In this document: in pieces, positions 45,933 through 55,387 of the stretch
Position numbering within the stretch: position 1 is the first letter of the stretch
Layout of the letters: the number at the start of each line of letters is the position of its first letter
Origin: Paraburkholderia susongensis
GTDB lineage: Bacteria; Pseudomonadota; Gammaproteobacteria; Burkholderiales; Burkholderiaceae
DNA length: 64,000 nt
Assembly: GCF_900177725.1 (NCBI RefSeq)
Contig: NZ_FXAT01000001.1
Span: forward strand, 744,001 to 808,000
Reading direction: 5' to 3'
The notes under the pieces: model-generated
Databases searched by the model: none
Told to the model about the DNA's origin: nothing
The model's input: only the letters and a program-made list of their open reading frames with translations
Position numbers and translations under genes: made by a program

Positions 45933-45984
45933 AATTTCCGAGCGTCTTTCCGTCTCCATTCCAGACATTCCAATCTCGCTGCCG

Positions 45985-48048
45985 ATGTCCATCCGCTATC
46001 CCTTATTGAATCGCGAACTGGGCATTCTGGGTTTCAACGAGCGTGTGTTGGCACAAGCCGCCGACCCAGCCGTCCCCTTGCTCGAACGCCTACGCTTCAT
46101 CTGCATCACCAGCAGCAACCTCGACGAATTCTTCGAAGTCCGCATGGCCGGACTCCAGGAGCAGATGCGCGACAACCCCGGCGCCCTGTCGCCCGACGGC
46201 ATGTCGCTGCTGCACGTGTACGACCTCGTGGTCGAGCGTGCGCAGAAACTCGTGCATCGCCAGTACACGATGCTGCACGACACGGTGCTCACCGCGCTCG
46301 AACAGGAAGGCATCTATTTCCACGGCACCGAAGCGTGGAGCGACGCGCAGACCGAATGGGCGCGCAACTACTTCTTCGACGAACTGCTGCCGGTGCTCAC
46401 GCCGATCGGCCTCGACCCCGCGCATCCGTTTCCGCGCGTGCTCAACAAGAGCCTGAACTTCGTCGTCGAACTCGAAGGCAAGGACGCGTTCGGCCGTCAG
46501 GCGATGATGGGCATCGTCCAGGCGCCGCGCGCGCTGCCGCGGCTCGTGCGCATGCCGCAGGAACTGTCGGGTTATTCGCATGGCTTCGTGCTGCTCAGCT
46601 CGCTGTTGCAGCACTTTGTCGGCGAGCTGTTTCCGAGTCTGGTGGTGCGTAGCTGCAACCAGTTTCGCATCACGCGCAACAGCGAACTCTTCGTTGACGA
46701 AGACGAAATCACCAATCTGCGCGTCGCCTTGCAGGGCGAACTGCCGGCGCGGCATCTCGGCAATGCGGTGCGGCTCGAGGTGTCGGCGGAAACGCCCGCG
46801 CACGTGGTGCGGCGCCTGCTCGACGAAAGCGGTCTCTCGAACAAGGACTGCTATTACGTGGACGGCCCCGTCAATCTCGTGCGGCTCATGCAGCTGCCCG
46901 AGATGGTCGACCGGCCCGATCTGAAGTTCGTGCCGCATATCCCGTCCACGCCCACGCAGATCGCCAACAGCGCGAGCATGTTCGACGTGATCGATCAGGG
47001 CGACGTGCTGCTGCATCATCCGTACGAGAGCTTCCAGCCGGTGCTCGAGCTGCTGCTGCAGGCCGCCAAGGACCCGAACGTGGTCGCGATCAAGCAGACC
47101 ATCTACCGCACCGGCACCGACTCGCCGCTCATGGACGCGCTCATGCAGGCCGCGCGCAACGGCAAGGAAGTCACCGTGGTGGTCGAGCTGCTGGCGCGCT
47201 TCGACGAGGAAACCAACATCAACTGGGCCTCGCAGCTCGAAGCGGTCGGCGCACACGTCGTGTATGGCGTGGTGGGCCACAAGTGCCACGCGAAGATGAT
47301 GCTGATCGTGCGGCGCGTGTCGTCGGGCGGCAAGACGACGTTGAGGCGCTACGTGCACCTGGGCACCGGCAACTATCATCCGCGCACCGCGCGCCTCTAT
47401 ACCGACTTCGGCCTCATGACCGCCGATCAGGATATCTGCGAGGACGTGCACCACGTGTTCCAGCAGCTGACGGGCATCGGCGGCGAACTGAAGCTGCATG
47501 AGCTATGGCAATCGCCGTTCACGCTGCACCCGAAGCTCGTCGAGGCGATCCGCAAGGAAGCCGAACATGCGCGCGCCGGCAGGAAGGCGCGCATCGTCGC
47601 GAAGATGAACGCGCTGCTCGAACCGACGGTGATCGCCGAGCTGTACGAGGCGTCGCAGGCGGGCGTGAAGATCGATCTGATCGTCCGTGGCGTGTGTTCG
47701 TTGCAGCCCGGCGTGCCGGGACTCTCGGAGAACATCACGGTGCGCTCGATCGTCGGGCGCTTTCTCGAGCACCATCGCATCTACTACTTCTACGACGACG
47801 GCAAGGAACAGGTCTATCTGTCGAGCGCCGACTGGATGGATCGCAACCTGTTCCGGCGCGTGGAAGTCGCGTTCCCGGTCAATAACCGGCGCCTGAAGCG
47901 GCGTGTGATCGCGGAAGGTCTGTCGGCGTTTCTCGGCGACAACCAGTCCGCGTGGCTCATGCAAAGCGACGGGCACTATCGCCGGCGGCGGCCGGGCAAG
48001 TCCTCGCGCAATGCGCAGATGAGTCTGCTTGGAAAGTTCTGTTCGTAG
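45985..48048 (+). CDS. ppk: polyphosphate kinase 1
   Basis: Membrane-associated enzyme that polymerises the gamma phosphate of ATP into polyphosphate. The ATG at 45985 gives 687 aa beginning MSIRYPLLNRELGILGFNER, the normal PPK1 start; the frame opens 57 nt earlier but overlaps the Pho box. SNLDEFFEVRMAGLQEQM is the N domain, HHPYESFQPVLELL and TIYRTGTDSPLMDALM belong to the catalytic core, and VVGHKCHAKMMLI holds the active-site His. YYFYDDGKEQVYLSSADWMD completes the C2 domain. Fits a Pho-regulated phosphate reserve. Confidence 0.97.
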   Translation: MSIRYPLLNRELGILGFNERVLAQAADPAVPLLERLRFICITSSNLDEFFEVRMAGLQEQMRDNPGALSPDGMSLLHVYDLVVERAQKLVHRQYTMLHDTVLTALEQEGIYFHGTEAWSDAQTEWARNYFFDELLPVLTPIGLDPAHPFPRVLNKSLNFVVELEGKDAFGRQAMMGIVQAPRALPRLVRMPQELSGYSHGFVLLSSLLQHFVGELFPSLVVRSCNQFRITRNSELFVDEDEITNLRVALQGELPARHLGNAVRLEVSAETPAHVVRRLLDESGLSNKDCYYVDGPVNLVRLMQLPEMVDRPDLKFVPHIPSTPTQIANSASMFDVIDQGDVLLHHPYESFQPVLELLLQAAKDPNVVAIKQTIYRTGTDSPLMDALMQAARNGKEVTVVVELLARFDEETNINWASQLEAVGAHVVYGVVGHKCHAKMMLIVRRVSSGGKTTLRRYVHLGTGNYHPRTARLYTDFGLMTADQDICEDVHHVFQQLTGIGGELKLHELWQSPFTLHPKLVEAIRKEAEHARAGRKARIVAKMNALLEPTVIAELYEASQAGVKIDLIVRGVCSLQPGVPGLSENITVRSIVGRFLEHHRIYYFYDDGKEQVYLSSADWMDRNLFRRVEVAFPVNNRRLKRRVIAEGLSAFLGDNQSAWLMQSDGHYRRRRPGKSSRNAQMSLLGKFCS

Positions 48049-48087
48049 ATCAGCTTTCCTACCTGCAGCCAGCGAATGGGCAGCAAG

Positions 48088-49260
48088 TCAGCCATTGTCC
48101 GAGGGCGTATCGAGGTGAGCCGTGTCCGCCGGCCCCCATCCCGGGATGCTCAGGTAATAGCGGGTCGAGCGGCCGGCGCCGACCTTGTTCAGCAGCCCCA
48201 TGTCCTCGAGTTCGATCAGTTCGCGCGACGCTGTGGCGCGCGAGGTGCTGCCGATGCCCTCGTACTTCCTCGTGCTCATCCCCCCTTCGAAACCATTGGG
48301 ACCGGCATCGAGCAGAAGGTTGACGACTTTGCGCTGCCGAGCCGTAAGTGTCTTGTCCTGATGGTTCATCCAGAAAATGGCCTTGCCGAGCGCGGCGTCT
48401 ACGGCGCTGGACGCTTCATCCCAGGACACCCGCACCTGTTCCACAAACCACAGAACCCATTCGGTCACGTCCAGCTCGCCACGCTGGGCGCGTTCGAGCT
48501 GCTCGTAGTAGTCGCGGCGCTTCTCAAGCAAGCGCTGTGAGGTACGAATCAAGCGGCTAACCTCACCGGTGTCATGCGCGAGGACCAGGTCAATGAGGAC
48601 TCGACCGATGCGGCCATTCCCGTCTTCAAAGGGATGAATCGTCTCGAACCACAGGTGAGCGAGCGCTGCTTTGACCAGACTGTCGTGCTCGCTCCTCGCG
48701 TTGAACCACGCGAGGAACGTCTCCATCTCAGCCGGGACGCGGGCCGATGACGGCGCTTCGTAGTGGACCCGTTCGCGTCCGACGCTCCCGCTCACGATTT
48801 GCATCGGCTCTGCATGCCCACGGTAGGCCCCGACAAGAATTTTGGTCATCCCCGAGTAGCCGGTTGGGAAGAGAGCCGCCTGCCAGGCGCACAAGCGCTC
48901 ATGTGTAAGGGGCGCGTCCCTCTGCCGCACCGCGTCATCCATGATGTCGAGCAGGCCTTCGACATTTCGGGGCGCGTTGGGGCCATCCTGATTCCCAACG
49001 CCTAGGCGCCGTGCCACGGACGACCTCACTGCCGTAAGGTCAATGCGTTCGCCCTCGATGGCGGCCGTCGCAACTGCATCCTGGCTCCAGGCCTCGGCGG
49101 CGAGTGCGAGGCGCTGTTCGAATCCAAGACCCGCCAGCTTGCCTTCAACGATGCCCTGGGCTCGGTGCGCGCGTGCGAGCTCGCTGCCGACGCGAACAAC
49201 GTCGTAGTGCATGCCGGGCCAAGTGGGCACTTGCCAGATAAAAGATGGGGCTGGTGACAT
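48088..49260 (-). CDS. Fic/DOC family protein with C-terminal winged helix
   Basis: A 390-aa Fic protein. The N-terminal 100 residues are a DUF4172-like domain with TAAIEGE (residues 65-71), the (S/T)xxxE(G/N) inhibitory helix of class II Fic proteins. The catalytic loop HPFEDGNGRIGR (209-220) is perfect, so AMP transfer is expected once inhibition is relieved. The last 90 residues (LTARQRKVVNLLLDAGPNG, SRATASRELIELEDMGLLN) form a winged helix-turn-helix. It sits between ppk and phoR, splitting the phosphate locus; its upstream region has an array of repeated half-sites it may bind itself. Confidence 0.9.
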   Translation of the reverse strand: MSPAPSFIWQVPTWPGMHYDVVRVGSELARAHRAQGIVEGKLAGLGFEQRLALAAEAWSQDAVATAAIEGERIDLTAVRSSVARRLGVGNQDGPNAPRNVEGLLDIMDDAVRQRDAPLTHERLCAWQAALFPTGYSGMTKILVGAYRGHAEPMQIVSGSVGRERVHYEAPSSARVPAEMETFLAWFNARSEHDSLVKAALAHLWFETIHPFEDGNGRIGRVLIDLVLAHDTGEVSRLIRTSQRLLEKRRDYYEQLERAQRGELDVTEWVLWFVEQVRVSWDEASSAVDAALGKAIFWMNHQDKTLTARQRKVVNLLLDAGPNGFEGGMSTRKYEGIGSTSRATASRELIELEDMGLLNKVGAGRSTRYYLSIPGWGPADTAHLDTPSDNG

Positions 49261-49275
49261 GGTGCTGGATGAGTG

Positions 49276-49380
49276 TTGAGGCGATTGCAGGCTCTATTCG
49301 CCTCATTTTTTGAGTCGAATATAAGTATAGTCGGCTTTGAGGCGATTGAGCGCTTAATCGACTCAAATTATGAGTTGATA
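49276..49380. promoter_or_regulatory. array of TGAG(G/T)CGA half-sites upstream of the Fic gene
   Basis: A roughly 60-bp unit occurs twice (ttgaggcgattg at 49276 and 49337). Each unit contains a palindrome, cgcctca-N5-tgagtcg (49299-49317) and cgactca-N5-tgagttg (49359-49377). In all, six copies of TGAGKCGAWW-like half-sites alternate in direction within 105 bp that are much AT-richer than the gene. This looks like the operator of an autoregulated gene. Confidence 0.75.
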
Positions 49381-49607
49381 TTCATTCGCTCTGCGGACTG
49401 AGGAGGAGCAGAAGGACCTGACATGAAGAGGCCCCTGTCAGTCAGCGGCTAACAGAGGCTATTTGAGGGGCTATTTGCAGAATCAGAACCGGCTTCTCAA
49501 CAGGCTAAGCGATAGGCTTGCTTTTCGGGCGGCTTTTTATTTGCTCGGGCCGGTCGAACTGCTGCGATCGAACTGCTCCGGCCTCCCCCGCAGCCGACCC
49601 GCTTCGC

Positions 49608-50921
49608 TCAAACCTGCGCCGTCTGGCAGCGCGCCGTGCGATACACCGGAAAGCGCACGGTAAACGTGCTGCCGCGCCCTTCTTCGCTCTTCACGTCGAG
49701 CTGCGCATCGTGCCGCTGCAGCACGTGCTTGACGATCGCGAGACCGAGCCCCGTGCCGCCGGTGTCGCGCGAGCGGCTGCGGTCGACGCGATAAAAGCGC
49801 TCGGTGAGCCGTGGAATATCCGCGGCCGGAATGCCGAGGCCGCTATCTGTAACCGAGAACACCGCGTGGCCGCCCTGCGCATGCCAGCCCACCTTGATCG
49901 TGCCGCCGTCCGGCGTGTAGCGGATCGCGTTCGTCACGAGATTGCCCAGTGCGCTGAAAATCTCGGTCTCGACGCCGGTGACGGTGAGTCCTTCGTCGAC
50001 ATCGAAAGCGATGCGGTGATGATCGCTCGAAAGACTCTCCGCGTCGTCGCGCAGATGCCGCAACACCGCGCGCATGTCGATCATGTGATCGCTCGGCGGT
50101 TTGTTGTCGCCTTCGAGCTTCGCGAGCACGAGCAGATCGTTGACGATATGGCGCATACGCGCCGCCTGCTGCTCCATCAGCTCGAAATAGCGCGCGCGCT
50201 CGGCTTCACCGAGCGGCAGCTCGCGCATCGTTTCGAGAAAACCCGACAGCACGGTAAGCGGCGTTTTCAGCTCATGCGAGACATTGGCGACGAAGTCGCG
50301 CCGCATCGCATCGGTACGTTCGAGTTCGGTGATGTCCTGCGACAGCACGAGCTTGCGATTGTCGCCATAAGGAAACACCTGCACCGACAGCACGTTCTGG
50401 CGTTTGTCGCCCATGCCGCGCATGATGAGCATTTCCTCGTACCGATGCGAATTCAGATAGCGCACGAAATCCGGATGACGCACCAGATGCGTGATGTGCT
50501 GCCGCAGATCGCGCTTCGCATCGAGCCCGAAGTGGCTTTCGGAAATCGCGTTGCACCACTCGATCTGATCGTGGTCGTCGAGCATCGCCACGCCGTTCGG
50601 CGACGCCTGGATCGCCTGGATGAAGCGCGAATGCTGCTGCTCGACCTGGCGCACCTGAGCGTGCCAGCGCTTCGCGAGCTTGTGCAGACGGTAGTAGATT
50701 TCGCCCCAGATGCCGGGGGCGCTCGGCACTTCGCCGTACACCGGCGCATCGAGCAGACGCCACAGGCGCTGCTTGTGGAATGTACCGAAGATACTCTGCG
50801 CGAGCAGCATGACGACCGCGAGGGCGAGTCCTGCCTTGACGTTCACCAGTGCGCCGACCACCACGCACAGAACAGCCAGCAGCACGACCGACACGATGGA
50901 GCGCGCCCAGATGATGTTCAT
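49608..50921 (-). CDS. phoR: phosphate regulon sensor kinase
   Basis: A 437-aa inner-membrane histidine kinase. Two hydrophobic segments lie in residues 7-50, followed by a charged linker and a PAS domain (IQASPNGVAMLDDHDQIEWC). The H box is FVANVSHELKTPLTVL, the N box LGNLVTNAIRYTPDGG, G1 VTDSGLGIP and G2 GGTGLGLAIVKHVL. PhoR has no large periplasmic sensor and reads phosphate through the Pst complex and PhoU. It follows phoB in the same direction with a 68-bp gap. Confidence 0.96.
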   Translation of the reverse strand: MNIIWARSIVSVVLLAVLCVVVGALVNVKAGLALAVVMLLAQSIFGTFHKQRLWRLLDAPVYGEVPSAPGIWGEIYYRLHKLAKRWHAQVRQVEQQHSRFIQAIQASPNGVAMLDDHDQIEWCNAISESHFGLDAKRDLRQHITHLVRHPDFVRYLNSHRYEEMLIMRGMGDKRQNVLSVQVFPYGDNRKLVLSQDITELERTDAMRRDFVANVSHELKTPLTVLSGFLETMRELPLGEAERARYFELMEQQAARMRHIVNDLLVLAKLEGDNKPPSDHMIDMRAVLRHLRDDAESLSSDHHRIAFDVDEGLTVTGVETEIFSALGNLVTNAIRYTPDGGTIKVGWHAQGGHAVFSVTDSGLGIPAADIPRLTERFYRVDRSRSRDTGGTGLGLAIVKHVLQRHDAQLDVKSEEGRGSTFTVRFPVYRTARCQTAQV

Positions 50922-50989
50922 GGTCTAGCGATCGAAGAGAAAAAACAGCGCAGGAGGGAGAGGACGACGCGGTGTGCCGCCCACGGCTT

Positions 50990-51691
50990 TCAGGCGCTCT
51001 TCGCCAACCTGTAGCCGCTACCGCGTACCGTCTCAATCATAGCATCGCACCCGGCCGGCTTGAGTGCCGCGCGCAAGCGCTTGATGTGCACGTCCACCGT
51101 GCGTTCCTCGACGAACACGTGGTCGCCCCACACCTGATCGAGCAGTTGCGTGCGGCTGTGCACGCGCTCCGGGTGCGTCATGAAGAAGTGCAGCAGACGG
51201 AATTCGGTCGGGCCGAGATCGAGCTTGATCTCGCTGCCCTCCGCGTGCGCGGCGACGCGATGCGTGGCCGGGTCGAGCTTCAGGCCGTTGATCGCGACCA
51301 CGTCTTCGGTCAGTTGCGGCGCGCGGCGGCGCAGCACCGCCTTGATGCGCGCCATCAGCTCCTTCGGCGAGAACGGCTTCGTTACGTAGTCGTCGGCGCC
51401 GATCTCGAGGCCGAGCACCTTGTCCTGCTCATCGCCGCGCGCGGTCAGCATGATGATCGGAATGTGCTTCGTGCGCTCGTTGTTGCGCAGATCACGCGCG
51501 AACGAAATGCCCGATTTACCCGGCAACATCCAGTCGAGCAGGACGAGGTCGGGCAGCACGTCGCTGATCAGGTTCTGCGCCTGCTCTGCGTTGTACGCGC
51601 GAATCGGGCAGTGTCCGGCGTGTTGAAGATTGACCGAAATCAGTTCGGAAATGGCGGGCTCATCTTCAATGACGAGAATGCTGCTGGGCAT
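50990..51691 (-). CDS. phoB: phosphate regulon response regulator
   Basis: A 233-aa OmpR-family regulator. The receiver domain has ILVIEDEPAISELI with the acidic pocket, LVLLDWMLPGKSG with the phosphoryl-accepting Asp, IPIIMLTARGDE and GADDYVTKPFSPKELMAR. The C-terminal winged helix (LGPTEFRLLHFFMTHPERVH, VFVEERTVDVHIKRLR, GSGYRLAKSA) binds Pho boxes. The ATG at 51691 lies just after GAGGTGCCG. It should recognise the 11-bp repeats found before pstS, ppk and olsB. Confidence 0.97.
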   Translation of the reverse strand: MPSSILVIEDEPAISELISVNLQHAGHCPIRAYNAEQAQNLISDVLPDLVLLDWMLPGKSGISFARDLRNNERTKHIPIIMLTARGDEQDKVLGLEIGADDYVTKPFSPKELMARIKAVLRRRAPQLTEDVVAINGLKLDPATHRVAAHAEGSEIKLDLGPTEFRLLHFFMTHPERVHSRTQLLDQVWGDHVFVEERTVDVHIKRLRAALKPAGCDAMIETVRGSGYRLAKSA

Positions 51692-51717
51692 CGGCACCTC
51701 TGTTCCTTATCTCTGGA

Positions 51718-52422
51718 TTAGCTGAGCGCTTCGCGTTCGAGCGCGTCGCGCGACTGGTGCCGCACGTCGGTGCCCTTCACGATGTAAATGATGAATTCGG
51801 CGATGTTTTTCGCGTGGTCGCCGATCCGCTCGATCGCCTTGGCGATGAACAGGAAGTCGAGACCCACCGAAATCGACCGCGGATCTTCGGTCATATACGA
51901 AATCAGCTTGCGCACGAAAGCGCGGAATTCCTCGTCGATCGCCTTGTCGTCGCGCACGATCTGCGCGGCCGCAACCGTGTCGAGGCGCGCGAACGCGTCG
52001 AGCGCGCGGCGCAGGATCGTCACGGCCATCTCACCCGAGAGCTTGATCTCGGCGATGTTGATCGTGCGCGATGCGCCGTCTTCCATGAGGCGCTTGGTGC
52101 GCTTCGCGATCTTCTCGGCTTCGTCGCCGGCGCGTTCGAGGTTCGTGATGGTCTTCGAGATCGCAATCAGCAGACGCAGGTCGCGCGCGGCCGGCTGACG
52201 GCGCGCGATGATGTTGCTGCATTCCTCGTCGATCTCGACTTCCATCCTGTTCAGACGTTCTTCGGCCGCGATCACCTGCTCGGCGATGTTGAGGTCGAAT
52301 TCGTTGAGCGCCTGCATCGCGTTGACGATCTGCGATTCGACGAGGCCGCCCATTTCGAGCACCTTCGACGAAACCAGATTCAGGTCGGCGTCGAACTGGC
52401 TGGACAGATGTTTATCGGACAT
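51718..52422 (-). CDS. phoU: phosphate-signalling accessory protein
   Basis: A 234-aa, all-helical protein with two three-helix PhoU repeats: MGGLVESQIVNAMQALNEFD, ARDLRLLIAISKTITNLERA and GDEAEKIAKRT in the first; LDTVAAAQIVRDDKAIDEEF, FIAKAIERIGDHAKNIAEF in the second. The E/D-x(3)-R/H metal-binding patterns are present. PhoU restrains PhoR when phosphate is sufficient and prevents toxic uptake. It lies between pstB (28-bp gap) and phoB (26-bp gap), so all are probably one operon. Confidence 0.97.
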   Translation of the reverse strand: MSDKHLSSQFDADLNLVSSKVLEMGGLVESQIVNAMQALNEFDLNIAEQVIAAEERLNRMEVEIDEECSNIIARRQPAARDLRLLIAISKTITNLERAGDEAEKIAKRTKRLMEDGASRTINIAEIKLSGEMAVTILRRALDAFARLDTVAAAQIVRDDKAIDEEFRAFVRKLISYMTEDPRSISVGLDFLFIAKAIERIGDHAKNIAEFIIYIVKGTDVRHQSRDALEREALS

Positions 52423-52450
52423 GTCGTACTCCGTTGTATTGCCCGGCGGA

Positions 52451-53299
52451 TCAGCCGAAGCGGCCAGTGATGTAGTCCTCGGTTTCCTTGCGGACCGGTT
52501 TGATGAAGATCTTTTCGGTGTCGCCGAATTCGATCAGTTCACCGAGGTACATATAGGCAGTGTAGTCCGAACAGCGGGCCGCCTGCTGCATGTTGTGCGT
52601 GACGATCACGACCGTGTAGTCGCTCTTCAGCTCGGCGATCAGTTCCTCGATGCGGCCCGTGGAGATCGGGTCGAGCGCCGAGCACGGCTCGTCGAGCAGC
52701 AGCACTTCAGGACGGATCGCGATGCCGCGCGCGATGCACAGGCGCTGCTGCTGGCCGCCCGACAAACCATAGCCGCTCTGGCCGAGCTTGTCCTTCACTT
52801 CGTTCCACAGCGCCGCCTTCGTGAGCGCCCATTCGACGCGGTCGTCCATTTCCGAGCGCGACAGCGATTCGAACATCTTCACGCCGAACGCGATGTTGTC
52901 GTAGATCGACATCGGAAACGGCGTCGGCTTCTGGAACACCATGCCGATGCGCGCGCGCAAAAGCGAAATATCGCGGCGCGTGGTCAGCAGGTTCTCGCCG
53001 TCCATGAGGATCTCGCCCTCGGCGCGCTGCTCCGGATAGAGCGCGTACATCTTGTTGAACGTGCGCAGCAGCGTGGACTTGCCGCAACCCGACGGGCCGA
53101 TGAACGCGGTCACCTTGCCTTCGGGAATCGCCAGATTGATGTTCTTCAGCGCGTGATACTTGCCGTAGAAGAAGTTCAGGTCGTTGACCTCGATCTTCGG
53201 ACGCGCCGGCACCTGGGCCTGGCCGCTTTGCGCGGGATCGGAACCGGCCGGCGCAGCGACGCGCTCGACGGTATTGAGTTGAGTTTCTGCCATATTCAT
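52451..53299 (-). CDS. pstB: phosphate ABC transporter ATPase
   Basis: A 282-aa ATPase of the high-affinity phosphate importer. The ATG at 53299 follows GGAG by 9 nt. Walker A is [15 protein letters not shown], the signature [16 protein letters not shown], Walker [14 protein letters not shown], and the switch [14 protein letters not shown] 35-residue Ala/Pro/Gln-rich leader before [19 protein letters not shown] is common in Burkholderia PstB. The pstA stop is 17 bp upstream. Confidence 0.97.
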   Translation of the reverse strand: MNMAETQLNTVERVAAPAGSDPAQSGQAQVPARPKIEVNDLNFFYGKYHALKNINLAIPEGKVTAFIGPSGCGKSTLLRTFNKMYALYPEQRAEGEILMDGENLLTTRRDISLLRARIGMVFQKPTPFPMSIYDNIAFGVKMFESLSRSEMDDRVEWALTKAALWNEVKDKLGQSGYGLSGGQQQRLCIARGIAIRPEVLLLDEPCSALDPISTGRIEELIAELKSDYTVVIVTHNMQQAARCSDYTAYMYLGELIEFGDTEKIFIKPVRKETEDYITGRFG

Positions 53300-53316
53300 C
53301 GGATTACACTCCGCCC

Positions 53317-54213
53317 TTACTTGTTCGAGAAGATCGTGCGCGCGAGGATATTCAGTCCCAGCACCGCGAGCGTGATCAGGAAGACGCCGGCCCACGCGAG
53401 CGATTGCCACTGCGCGAACGGGCTCATCGCAAACTTGTAGATCGTGACCGGCAGGTTCGCGATCGGCTGGCCGAGGTCGAGCGAGAAGAACTGGTTCGAC
53501 AGCGCGGTGAAGAGCAGCGGCGCGGTTTCGCCGGCAATCCGCGCGACGCCGAGCAGCACGCCGGTCACGATGCCCGCGATCGACGCCTTCAACGTAATCG
53601 ACAGCACCATCTTCCACTTCGGCGTGCCAAGCGCGAAGGCCGCCTCGCGCATCGCGTTCGGCACGAGCTTGAGCATGTTTTCCGTGGTGCGGATCACGAT
53701 CGGAATCTGCAGCAGCGCGAGCGAAAACACACCGGCCCAGCCGCTGAAGTGCCCCATCTTCGCCACCACGAGCGCGTACGCGAAGAGGCCGATCACGATG
53801 GACGGCGCGGACAGCAGGATGTCGTTGATGAAGCGCGTGAGGCTCGCAAGCCAGCCCTTCTGGCCGTATTCGGCGAGATAGACGCCCGCCATGATGCCGA
53901 TCGGCGTGCCGACGAAGGTCGCGAGCGCCACCAGCATCAGGCTGCCGACGATCGCGTTGGCAAGCCCGCCGCCGTCGGTGTTCGGCGGCGGCGTCGACTG
54001 CGTGAACAACTCGACCGACAGACCGCCGATACCGAGACGCAACGTCGTATAGAGAATCCACACGAGCCACAGCAGACCGAACGCCATCGCGGCGAGCGAA
54101 AGCGTCAGCGCGATCGCGTTCGTCAAACGGCGGCGCCGTTGCAGACGCGTGCGCATCGCTTCGAGCGTCGCCGCGTCCTTCAGGCCCGGCATGTTCAGAG
54201 AGGACTCGCTCAT
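53317..54213 (-). CDS. pstA: phosphate ABC transporter permease
   Basis: A 298-aa permease with six helices. The ATG overlaps the pstC stop (ATGA) and follows [29 protein letters not shown] is the first helix; the coupling loop [20 protein letters not shown] contacts PstB, and [17 protein letters not shown] is the PstA signature. It forms the membrane channel with PstC. Confidence 0.96.
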   Translation of the reverse strand: MSESSLNMPGLKDAATLEAMRTRLQRRRRLTNAIALTLSLAAMAFGLLWLVWILYTTLRLGIGGLSVELFTQSTPPPNTDGGGLANAIVGSLMLVALATFVGTPIGIMAGVYLAEYGQKGWLASLTRFINDILLSAPSIVIGLFAYALVVAKMGHFSGWAGVFSLALLQIPIVIRTTENMLKLVPNAMREAAFALGTPKWKMVLSITLKASIAGIVTGVLLGVARIAGETAPLLFTALSNQFFSLDLGQPIANLPVTIYKFAMSPFAQWQSLAWAGVFLITLAVLGLNILARTIFSNK

Positions 54214-55211
54214 TTCGCGCCCTCCCCTTTTTCGAGGCGAAGCAGCATGATCTTCGAAATCGACAGCACGATGAATGTAATCACGAACAGGATCAGGCCG
54301 AGTTCCATCAGCGCCGACGTATGCAGGCCCGGGTCCGCTTCCGCGAACTCGTTGGCGAGCGCCGACGTGATGCTGTTGCCCGGCGAAAACAGCGAAATGT
54401 TGTCGAGCAGATTGGTGTTGCCGATCACGAACGTGACCGCCATCGTCTCGCCGAGCGCGCGGCCGAGGCCGAGCATCACGCCGCCGATCACGCCGGTCTT
54501 CGTGAACGGCAGCACGATCCTCCACATCACTTCCCACGTCGTGCAGCCGATGCCGTACGCCGATTCCTTGAGCAGCACCGGCGTGACTTCGAACACGTCG
54601 CGCATCACCGAGGCGATGTACGGAATGATCATGATCGCGAGAATCACGCCCGCGCACAGAATGCCGATGCCGATCGGCGCCCCCGCGAACAGCGCGCCGA
54701 CGATCGGAATGCCGCCGAGCACCGCGCCGAGCGGTCTCTGGAACCACTGCGCGAAGATCGGCGCGAACACGAGCAGACCCCACATGCCGTACACGATCGA
54801 CGGAATCGCGGCGAGCAGCTCGATAGCGATGCCGAGCGGCCGGCGCAGCCAGGCGGGTGAGAGTTCGGTCAGAAAGAGCGCGATGCCGAAGCTGACCGGC
54901 ACCGCGATGATGAGAGCGATGAGCGAGGTGGCGATGGTGCCGTAGATCGGCACGAGCGCGCCGAACTGCTTGCTGGGCGGATCCCAGACCGCCGTCCACA
55001 GAAACGCGAGACCAAACTCGCGGATCGACGGCATCGAGGAGATGATGAGCGAGACGATGATGCCGCCGAGCAGCAGCAGCGTGACGATGGCGGCAAGGCG
55101 AACGAGGCCGCCGAAGATCACGTCACCGGAGCGGCCAGGCGCTTTCTGCTGCGACGCGCTGCCAGGCGGGGTGGCCCGGCTTGCACCGGACGCTAGATGA
55201 ATATCGGACAT
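54210..55211 (-). CDS. pstC: phosphate ABC transporter permease
   Basis: A 333-aa permease. The ATG at 55211 gives [20 protein letters not shown], a polar cytoplasmic leader, then [20 protein letters not shown] as the first helix. [20 protein letters not shown] and the EAA loop [20 protein letters not shown] are diagnostic; [16 protein letters not shown] is the PstC signature. The gene starts 176 bp after pstS, with a perfect hairpin in between. Confidence 0.96.
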   Translation of the reverse strand: MSDIHLASGASRATPPGSASQQKAPGRSGDVIFGGLVRLAAIVTLLLLGGIIVSLIISSMPSIREFGLAFLWTAVWDPPSKQFGALVPIYGTIATSLIALIIAVPVSFGIALFLTELSPAWLRRPLGIAIELLAAIPSIVYGMWGLLVFAPIFAQWFQRPLGAVLGGIPIVGALFAGAPIGIGILCAGVILAIMIIPYIASVMRDVFEVTPVLLKESAYGIGCTTWEVMWRIVLPFTKTGVIGGVMLGLGRALGETMAVTFVIGNTNLLDNISLFSPGNSITSALANEFAEADPGLHTSALMELGLILFVITFIVLSISKIMLLRLEKGEGAK

Positions 55212-55301
55212 GAGAGTCTGATGGACCTGTTGACCTGTTCCAGTTACCGGGCCGCCCGTGCTGCGCGGCCGGTGATGCGGCAGCGGATGCCGGTTCAATG
55301 C

Positions 55302-55331
55302 ATTGGCCGTCCTCTCGCGAGGACGGCCAAT
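55302..55331 (-). terminator. perfect hairpin between pstS and pstC
   Basis: A 13-bp perfect stem attggccgtcctc/gaggacggccaat around a 4-nt loop, 57 bp after the pstS stop, with no U run. It is more likely an mRNA 3'-end stabiliser or partial attenuator that lets pstS mRNA exceed pstCAB mRNA than a full terminator. Confidence 0.75.
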
Positions 55332-55387
55332 TTGCGGCCCTGGCACGGCGGCGGACTGCCGCTATGCCAGGTGACGCCATGCTTCGC

